DNA from: Enchytraeus crypticus
Lineage: Eukaryota > Annelida > Clitellata > Enchytraeida > Enchytraeidae
Assembly (NCBI GenBank): GCA_905160935.1
Contig: CAJHZI010000207.1
Span: 1,429,501-1,493,500 of the forward strand
Reading direction: 5' to 3'
DNA: 64,000 nt
A model generated the notes under the pieces. That model made no database searches, had not been told where the DNA came from, and saw only the letters and a list, made by a program, of their open reading frames with translations. Position numbers and translations under genes: made by a program. Numbering within the stretch: position 1 is the stretch's first letter; each line of letters starts with the position of its first letter. Of the stretch, positions 57,205 through 64,000 are shown in pieces.

Positions 57205-57350
57205 CAGTAACGTTTCTGCATACTTTGGATTGATTTTTTTGATTTTGGAATTTGCACCGTTTTTGGACCTTCTTTTTGCTCGCTGGCTTGATTTTGTCTC
57301 AATAGTGCTCGATGTTGTCATTGATGACTGTAGCACTCTAATTGCTGTTA
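57205..57350 (-). mobile_element. SINE-like repeat, family 2 (5' part)
   Basis: Reverse complement of the 24508/28005 type: 'tagagtgctacagtcatcaa', 'gacaaaatcaagccagcgag' and 'aaaaacggtgcaaattccaa'. It sits between two oppositely oriented family-1 SINEs. Confidence 0.85.
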
Positions 57351-57380
57351 TTATTAGCCCACATGAGTACTAATATGAGG

Positions 57381-57516
57381 CTGGAGCCAGTGGCGAAGTC
57401 GGTAAGATACTCGACCGCGCGGATCAGTTGATGCGGGTTCAAATCCTGGGCTCTCCCGTCACTGACATCGCTTTCGAGTGAGGAAACTGACGTTAACCTT
57501 AGCTTTACCTTTTTTA
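57381..57516 (+). mobile_element. tRNA-derived SINE, family 1 (best copy)
   Basis: It has 'gccagtggcgaagtcggtaa' with the A box at about 57391-57402, then 'gcgggttcaaatcctgggct' with the B box at 57435-57446. The body 'cactgacatcgctttcgagt' and the tail 'gaggaaactgacgttaac' follow. The tail resembles the L2-like LINE 3' end ('gaggaaacggacgttaaac'), which suggests that L2 mobilised it. Confidence 0.92.
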
Positions 57517-57519
57517 AAC

Positions 57520-58290
57520 GTTGAATTTCCCTGTTGTGTCCTTGTACAGCACTATTACATCCTTCTCGTGCAACATTATAATGAGAGATTATAAAGCTTA
57601 CATTGCTTGAACTTTCTTCTGCGAACAATATTAGAAGGCAGGATTAGATCGATGGTTGCCCCAGTGATTTCCTAATACCATTGTGCTAAAACCTACGGGC
57701 CTCAAAATCTCTAGATCTTGTTAAAAGAACTCAATTTAAATAATAAGAGTTGCGTGTCTTCCAATTACGTCAGTTTACCTGTACTGAATAAAATAAACCG
57801 GAGTGACTAATAGTCAACCATCTTTGGTGCCGGTCTAGTTATAATGCATATATCTGCTGTGCATGTACGTAGTGTGACTCGGTTTTTCAATTTGCCTCTC
57901 AGAGCCGATCTTCAGATAATTATTATATAAAACCACTCGTTCGGGTCTTGCTAAAAGTATAGGATACCGTGACTTGAGCCTGAAACTTGAGCCTTATAAA
58001 ATGTTGAACACAGGATGATATCTATCGCTTTGATAAAGAATGCCATATATGTACTCGTATTCAGTGGTTAAAGTGGGGAGGAACCCTAGCTTTCATTTTT
58101 CTGAGGTGCGTTCCCATGCTGGGGTCTATATTAGATACAAGGAGATCTGTTTATAGATTACAATACATTACAGGGGGCCCGAAAAATTATGACCGTGCCC
58201 CAAGCACTCAATTCCCACTGTAACCACGACTCATAGTGTAGTCCTCAAATGTAGGATGATCGTAGCGGACATCTACTCTTGAAAAAGAGG
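57520..58290. other. Spacer, nothing identified
   Basis: No recognised gene. A short 'gatgatatctatcgctttga' at 58016 echoes the dispersed repeat of 21660 and 60428. Confidence 0.4.
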
Positions 58291-58299
58291 ACAGTTAAA

Positions 58300-58409
58300 C
58301 CAAGGTAGTCGAGGTATACAATTAAATCAGGGTTAGTCAACAATTAGACTGGTAGTAAAGGTATAAAATTAAACCAAGGTAGTCAACAATTAAATAAGGT
58401 AGTCAAGAT
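58300..58409. repeat. Minisatellite interrupted by a hAT element (left part)
   Basis: Units of about 50 bp built from 'atacaattaaa(t/c)ca', 'ggtagtcaacaattaaata' and 'aggtagtcaag'. The array resumes at 59796 on the other side of the insertion. Confidence 0.85.
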
Positions 58410-59795
58410 TAGAGATGGTAATCGAACTCGAACCGAACGCTAAAATCTAGAATTTTGACCGAACCGAACTCGAACCCAGACTCTGACCGAACCCAAACCG
58501 AACCCGAACCCAGACTCTGGCCGAACCGAACCCAAACCCAGACTCTGGCCGAACCTGAACCCAGACTTCATCCAAACCGAAATGAACCAAACTCTTGGAG
58601 TTCCTTTCTTCTTCACCTGCCTGACATTAAATAAAGATAGTTAGAACAATACAAATTTATATATATTAGTTTTTGCATTTACATTTCTTACAGTATCTAA
58701 CAGCATATATTCAGGTAAGGCTGGTTCGACCCAAATTTTAAAATGGTAGCGGTACAAAGGAATGGTAGCGGGAAGCGAGACGGGCCAACAGAAGATAATG
58801 GATAGTCTGAAAGACTCGGCATTGAAATATGGATGAAGATTAACATCAAAGAGACAAAAGTGATGAGAGTATCCCATAAAAATCTGAAAATGCTTGACTA
58901 AAATCTAGGTGGATTTGTTCTTGTTAAATTCAAATTATGATTTTTTTCTAATTTTAGTGTGCTACCTTAATATTTTTGCAGCTAGATTTACAAATAATTA
59001 TATATGACAATCTATATGTGTTAAGGCTATATGGAGTAATAATTTTGCACCATAGCGATGCAATAACTTCACAACTATTTTCGTAACTTCATAATTAATC
59101 TGAGAGTTTCAAATTTGAAACCCTAAGGTAAATTATGAAGCTTATTATAGGTCAGTTGATAGCAAACGGTGTATATTATGATCATTTTTCTATGGAAGTA
59201 CACGTGTTTACCAAATCATCTTTATTCGACATTTTTATGTTACTAAATTACACTTTGTCTCTGAAATATTGGATCAAATTTTAGCCAAGACATTTCCACT
59301 TAATTATAAACGTATCTAATATATGTAGAGGCCTATAGTGAAAATAAAAATTTAAAAATTGATGAAGCATTCTATTTGCTCGTTATAATCAAGGAAAATA
59401 TTTCAGATAGAATAATAAAGCTAAATATCTATATTGTGAACATTTGTTGGTCAACTAACAATATTTTAAGAAATGTACAGGAATAAATGCCACTTCTCTC
59501 CTTTTTTCATTGTCATATTTTTACCCAGGTGAAAAAATGTGGCAGCTATTATGACTTTATGAATTTTTAAGCACATTTACCATAAACCATTTTAAACATG
59601 TTCGTCATAACCATGATTATTATAAGTAAAGTTAAACAATTGCAACATTATCCAAACCAAACCTTTTCGAACTCGAATCGAACTCTTGCGAGTTGGAAAG
59701 CAAGCCGAACCCGAACCGAACCCGAACCCTTGTTAGAACCGAACCCGAACCGAACCGAACCCGAACTCTAAAAATTCATAAAATTCCCATCTCTA
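58410..59795. mobile_element. Non-autonomous hAT-like DNA transposon with 8-bp target duplication
   Basis: The left end 'tagagatggtaat' and the right end 'aattcccatctcta' are inverted repeats of the hAT type (TAGAGATGGG). The exact 8-bp duplication gtcaagat lies outside both (58402-58409, 59796-59803). Both subterminal regions are arrays of cgaacc/cgaaccc units. They point the same way on the plus strand, at 58430-58590 and 59650-59770. The interior holds a LINE-A fragment and otherwise AT-rich sequence. There is no transposase. Length 1,386 bp. Confidence 0.92.
58735..58885 (+). mobile_element. LINE-A fragment inside the hAT element
   Basis: 'ggaatggtagcgggaagcga', 'agaagataatggatagtctg', 'aagattaacatcaaagagac' and 'gtgatgagagtatcc' are collinear with 7284-7400 (the region just after the FADD motif). 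Confidence 0.85.
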
Positions 59796-59880
59796 GTCAA
59801 GATATACAATTAAACCAAGTTAGTCAGCAATTAAATAAGGTAGCCAAAGTATACAATTAAAACCAAGGTAGTCAATGAAA
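59796..59880. repeat. Minisatellite interrupted by a hAT element (right part)
   Basis: Continuation of the array at 58300-58409, beginning with the duplicated target gtcaagat. Confidence 0.85.
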
Positions 59881-60079
59881 CCTGAAACTGAAGCTGACTC
59901 GAAAAATTTGAAGAACTATATAGCATTCCTGCAAGATTAGTAAGGCAAAATCATAACTAAATAAAAGACAATTCTGAACTACCTAGGCCTACCATGTGCT
60001 TACTACATTATACAGTTTAAAGTTAATTGTCATGTTACCGTTCCTGTGTATATATGTCCGAAATATCGCTGATGTCCTA

Positions 60080-60155
60080 AATTTTACTCGCTAGTAAGCC
60101 GCTTGGAATTGAATCCACGATCTCAGGAACGGTCATTTGAAACTATAGGCTATTA
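60080..60155 (-). mobile_element. tRNA-like SINE fragment
   Basis: The reverse complement has 'taggtaaagtaatagcc' and then 'gtggattcaattccaagcgg' (B-box-like). Confidence 0.4.
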
Positions 60156-60419
60156 CTTTACCTAACGTTGTTCTACACACTGAGCTATTTAGAGTTTGAC
60201 GTACACTTACTAATCTCAGATCAGATCTTGACTCGATGTACCACTTCCTATCAGTGGAAATATTTAAATTTTATTCGCGCTGCTGATCTGAATTGTAAGT
60301 CACTAATTGATATTCGGCGTGCTGAACAGAATGCGAACAGTGTAACAGAACAATGAAAATATGTAAAATAAACCTGTAGGCAAAAGTAAAGTAAACACGC
60401 ATTATAGTGAATTGATCGA

Positions 60420-60615
60420 CTATGTTGATATCTATCACTTTTAATACCACATGTTTAAACCGTTGGCCAATTTAGTCAATTTTCCGTATAACCAGTCAAG
60501 TGAATGTACGAGATTTTACTCTCAGATCAGCGCGGCTAGGATTCGAACCCACGAGGGTTCAAATCACTCCCGGATCTGTCATTTAAAACTTCATGACGTT
60601 ACCCATACGCTATAA
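60420..60615 (-). mobile_element. tRNA-derived SINE, family 3
   Basis: On the minus strand: 'atagcgtatgggtaacgtca' (A-box region) and 'tgggttcgaatcctagccg' (B box, 60537-60550). A body follows that ends with the repeat shared with 21660-21700 and 23890-23940 ('taaaagtgatagatatcaac'). It links those dispersed repeats to a tRNA-headed family. Confidence 0.65.
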
Positions 60616-60639
60616 AGACATTCAATATAAGATAATAAA

Positions 60640-61425
60640 TATTCAACAAAGGTAGATTTTAGAAAGGCCATAAGCACGTCTAAAAAGGCTGACGGTTAGC
60701 GTAGAACTTGACCTCGGACCCGTAGATCTTTAGCAAGACTCTAGGTGCTAACTAGCCAAAGACAAAAAGGATTAATCCTAACAAGTTGTGACAGACCGGA
60801 CTCCGTTTATGCAGTAGCACCTCATCCGCACGTGATTGGTCAAGACGTAGCGAGGGGGTGTAGATTACAATGCTGCCTGGCGATACTTCCAATCGCTGCA
60901 GTTGACGTGGTTGTCGTATGCGGTGTCGCTGCGTTCTTGATTAGGTGCGAAATTTTAATCGTTTAAATTTTTCATTTCAACTTTAATTAAAAAAATAAAA
61001 TAAGATTGTTCATATTTCTTACAAGTAACACTTGCTAGTTGCCAACTAGTTTATAATAATGCTAATAAACAATGTTTTTATTAATAAACTAATGAATAGG
61101 CTTATATAATCTAATTGATGAAATATTTGACAAACTAGACTAAAAGTTAATTGTTAAGCTAGATAATATAACACAAAATTAGATTAGGCCTATGTTATTA
61201 TAATTATGTTAAGCTAGACTGGTTTTAAAAGTCTTCACGACTTTTTGAAGTAATAGGCCCCTATAAATAGGATAGGCCTATGTTAAATTTTCTCAAAAGA
61301 TGCCGAAAGAAATCATAGTTGGATTATTTTTCGTATTGGGTAGCTTTATAAAGTAATATTGCGAGAATCGTGTTTTTGTTACTGAGTTAACATTATCAGT
61401 TCCTTACGTTCTAAACAGAACATAG
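60640..61425. other. Spacer, nothing identified
   Basis: AT-rich, with scattered 'taggcctat' words. The open frame at 60745-60966 lacks a signature. Confidence 0.4.
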
Positions 61426-61429
61426 GGCG

Positions 61430-62220
61430 GCAACATTCTTTCACTCGCTTCTATCATCAGAAACCCTAACAGCCTCTTCCCATGAAGTGTTCAATGTTCT
61501 CAAATCTTTGTTGGTCGTAATGAGCCAAGTATCCCTAGGTCTTCCTCTTTTATTTTTTATTATTTTTTTTTATCCAGATTTTTCAAGTAGCCTACTGGGT
61601 CATTTTTGATGTGATCCAAGAAATGAATATTTAGGATTCTTCTAATACATATTTGTTGCTCACGGTTTAGTTTGTGCTTTGTTGTAGGCCCTACTAGTTC
61701 TTTTCCAGGCTTCACACGCATATTATAAGACTAGTTGCATACAATGGTTGAATATATTTTTATCTTTGGTATTTGTATTTATATTTTTAGTGATACTTTA
61801 TAGTCCCTCATCAATTTTTTACTCTGTCAGATATGTTTCAGCTTTTGGAAGACATTAATTCATACGCTTTACCTACTCTACAATCCACATCCCTTTCACT
61901 TGATTCGTTTTGCGATAATATACTGCCTACAGTGTAGATATGTGAACTGTTCGGTCTTCTCTGATTAACTCTTTTGGTAAATATGTCTAAAGCTGCAATT
62001 GAAGAACTTTTGTTTTTTCAGAGCTAAATCTTAATTCAATTTTTGCAGCATTTTTGTCTAATGCTGATGTCATACTTTGCAGTTGGTGGATATTGTCTGT
62101 GAGTAAAGCTAAATCATTTGCAAAATCAAGATCAGTTAATTTCCTTTCACCCAACTTGATTCCCCATTCTCTTTCCTCAAATGCCTTCCTCAATCCAAAG
62201 TTAATGAGTTAACAGTTTCA
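61430..62220 (-). mobile_element. Non-LTR reverse-transcriptase C-terminal fragment (fourth type)
   Basis: The 68-codon frame at 62193-61987 encodes WGIKLGERKLTDLDFANDLA, then LRFSSEKTKVL. The catalytic FADD is changed to FAND. Downstream on the minus strand and frameshifted: RRILNIHFLDHIKND, KRGRPRDTW, TSWEEAVRVSDDRSE and VAALC. This is the usual end of a RTE/L1-like ORF2 and is clearly inactive. Confidence 0.8.
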
Positions 62221-62497
62221 AGTTATGTTAACTTGAAACGTGGAATGTCAATTTCACCTTATTTATAAGACAACAGCCGACGCCGTTACCATTTATCTGC
62301 TTTATCTTTGAAATGAATAAGTTATAATAAATCATGATTTAGGTCATATTATTCAAAATAATTAAAGAAATAGTTTGCTGCATGTATTAATATTTTGCTT
62401 ATATTTATTAGAATTTAACCGTATATTAGTAAGATAAAAGAGGCCTACTGTATAAAAGTCAACGGTTATTATTGAATAGTACATCAAAGTAAAATAA

Positions 62498-63574
62498 ATG
62501 ATAACTTTTTACATTCCAAGCATGAAAGATATGAGACAACATAGGACTGTTAGCGTTACGCTATGGAAGGGATTAGTAGTAACCACACTTCTAACTGCTG
62601 CACTGCAAACAACAGGTGGGTTATATATAGAAGAATTCGTGTCTTTGATTCTATCGTTTTTTAAAATTGATATATTTAGAAAAATTTAGAAACTTGTTAT
62701 AAGTAAATTAATCTTTGAAGTTTTAAGGTCAACCACTGGTTGAATTAGTGAAGGAGGGCAAATCAAGCGGTTCTATACATCAATTATTAAATCAAATTAC
62801 GGTGTCGGTGAAATTATGTAACATTAAATTTTACAGTGATTAGCAGATCTAGTAAGCTGAGTGAATATGAGAGCCAAATCGCCACTTCAATGGGTGTTAA
62901 TAAATAAATATTGGTTTAAAATGAAAGGTAGCATAGCTGGTCCCTATAGCCACTTCGTTTTATGCTCAGCCTTTCTATGAAAGAAACTGGGTCATGATTT
63001 AATATGAATCGCATCCGCTCAATGTTAAATTTTCTGCTGTATGTATAATCTTATTCTTCACTGATGAACACAAAGAATTGCTTTAAATACGTGGTTAGGA
63101 AGTTAGTCTGCTACTGCTTTGCCTTATTTTGCGTGAACGAAGTAAATTACATAGCTTGAAAGGGATACGTAGAAGAAAAGAAAGATTTTAAATGCAACTT
63201 AACTACCACAGAAGCCTTAAGTTTTTAAGGATGATATAGTTTAGAGTTGAAAAAGGCACATTCGTCAAAATGATATGAGATTTTTTATGAGATTTTGAGT
63301 TTATTGCTCAGTATACTCATTTTTAAACTTATACCCGTTATTTATAAAAAAAATTCTACTTAGACCTACCATTCGGAAAAATGGACCGATTTCCAAGTTC
63401 ATATTAGTGAAATTATGTTAATCATGTCGATTTTGAAAGTATGTTAAAATGGCTTTACATACTTCACTAGTCTGATGAATTGATGTTTTAAATGTGTTCA
63501 AATCTTTTAGGCACCCAAGGGAGTCAGGAGAAAATTTGTCAACCTTCTAAGTGTTCTAACGACAACTGTTCCAA
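62498..63574 (+). CDS. 5' exons of a secreted cysteine-containing protein (possible chitin deacetylase-like)
   Basis: Exon 1 (62498, or better the ATG at 62522 or 62531, to 62615) encodes MRQHRTVSVTLWKG and then LVVTTLLTAALQTT, a good signal peptide. It ends at a GT donor in phase 1. Exon 2 (acceptor AG at 63509-63510, coding 63511-63574, donor gtaagt) adds GTQGSQEKICQPSKCSNDNC S. The spacing C-x4-C-x4-C after a signal peptide is what arthropod chitin deacetylases show before their polysaccharide-deacetylase domain (C..+.C.LP.C.CS). Twenty residues are not enough to be sure. The remaining exons are off the right edge. Exon pairing rests on phase agreement and good splice sites. Confidence 0.5.
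62700..63500. other. Intron of the secreted-protein gene; nothing identified
   Basis: No repeat or coding signature recognised. Confidence 0.4.
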
Positions 63575-63785
63575 GTAAGTGCGGACATTCATCTCTTTTT
63601 AGTGAAATTGCTGAAATAGTAAACAGAAGATTGTTTAATTCTGTACTTATTAATTCTCATCACATCTTGTTTCCTCTTACGTCACCATTGAAGACGGATG
63701 ATAGTCGTCGTAAACTTAGAGATAAAGCCCATCCTTTTATGCTCCCTCTTAAACACGTGCAGACTATGAGTGACAATAACTTTAT

Positions 63786-63974
63786 CCTGAGGATGCTTTA
63801 CAAAACTGCTATTAAATTTATCGCGTTAATCATTAGATTGATCGCGCTAATCATTAGATTGGTGGCGTTAATCATTAGCTTGATCACGTTGATCGTTAGG
63901 TCCCATATATCACGAAGTTTGATTATCGTACTTTTTTCATCCTGAGGATGCTTTACAAAACTGCTATTAAATTT
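63786..63974. repeat. 21-bp tandem repeat bracketed by a 36-bp direct repeat
   Basis: About four units of 'atcgcgttaatcattagattg' at 63820-63903. The array is flanked by near-identical 'tcctgaggatgctttacaaa' plus 'actgctattaaattta' segments at 63786-63821 and 63939-63974. The open frame spanning it (63631-63945) has Ile/Leu-rich repeats purely because of the tandem array. Confidence 0.9.
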
Positions 63975-64000
63975 ATGATTGATATTATGTAGGCCCTGCT

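Noticed and set aside
57381..57460. A functional tRNA gene
   Set aside because: A and B boxes are present but acceptor-stem pairing is lacking, and the unit recurs with a common non-tRNA tail.
63631..63945. A membrane protein with Ile/Leu-rich repeats
   Set aside because: The hydrophobic repeats are a translation of a 21-bp tandem array with no signal or family match.

Overview
The window is animal nuclear DNA, almost certainly from an invertebrate. It is AT-rich and contains multi-exon genes with GT-AG introns of up to about 8 kb. Between and inside the genes lie dense retrotransposon debris, tRNA- and 5S-derived SINEs and long (TA)n tracts. I see no bacterial operons, CRISPR arrays or viral genes. 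The phylum cannot be fixed from the sequence alone.

Four protein genes can be assembled exon by exon. (1) A SETD9-like SET-domain protein lies on the minus strand (about 223-4057); its last exon is missing off the left edge. (2) Gene A is on the minus strand, five coding exons from 19575 down to 9999, 1,068 predicted residues. (3) Gene B is on the plus strand, six coding exons from 37444 to 54761, 609 predicted residues. (4) The first two exons of a secreted cysteine-containing protein lie on the plus strand (62498-63574) and run off the right edge. Genes A and B are paralogues arranged head-to-head. Their first two coding exons align, their intron phases agree, and both end in a short basic KRQR tail. 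I do not recognise the family. The roughly 18 kb between their start codons is filled with transposon remains.

The rest is mobile DNA. At least five kinds of non-LTR retrotransposon are present. One is an RTE/BovB-like family with several copies that all stop at the same 3' sequence. Another, on the minus strand (41510-46881), was split by a later L2-like insertion (42008-44130). The DNA transposons are a clean non-autonomous hAT element with an 8-bp target duplication (58410-59795), a GTAATTCCGTTAC-repeat element (40017-40825) and a broken transposase gene (33039-34300). The SINEs comprise a family with a 5S rRNA-like head, at least two tRNA-headed families, and a family of unknown origin.

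The most unusual object is a GC-rich repeat of about 1.4-2 kb, present twice (25085-27156 and 29488-30936). It carries an array of about 29-nt hairpins whose loops are constant but whose stems change in a compensatory way. The second copy sits exactly inside a (TA)n tract. I regard this element and the 5S-headed SINE as the best candidates for something undescribed.
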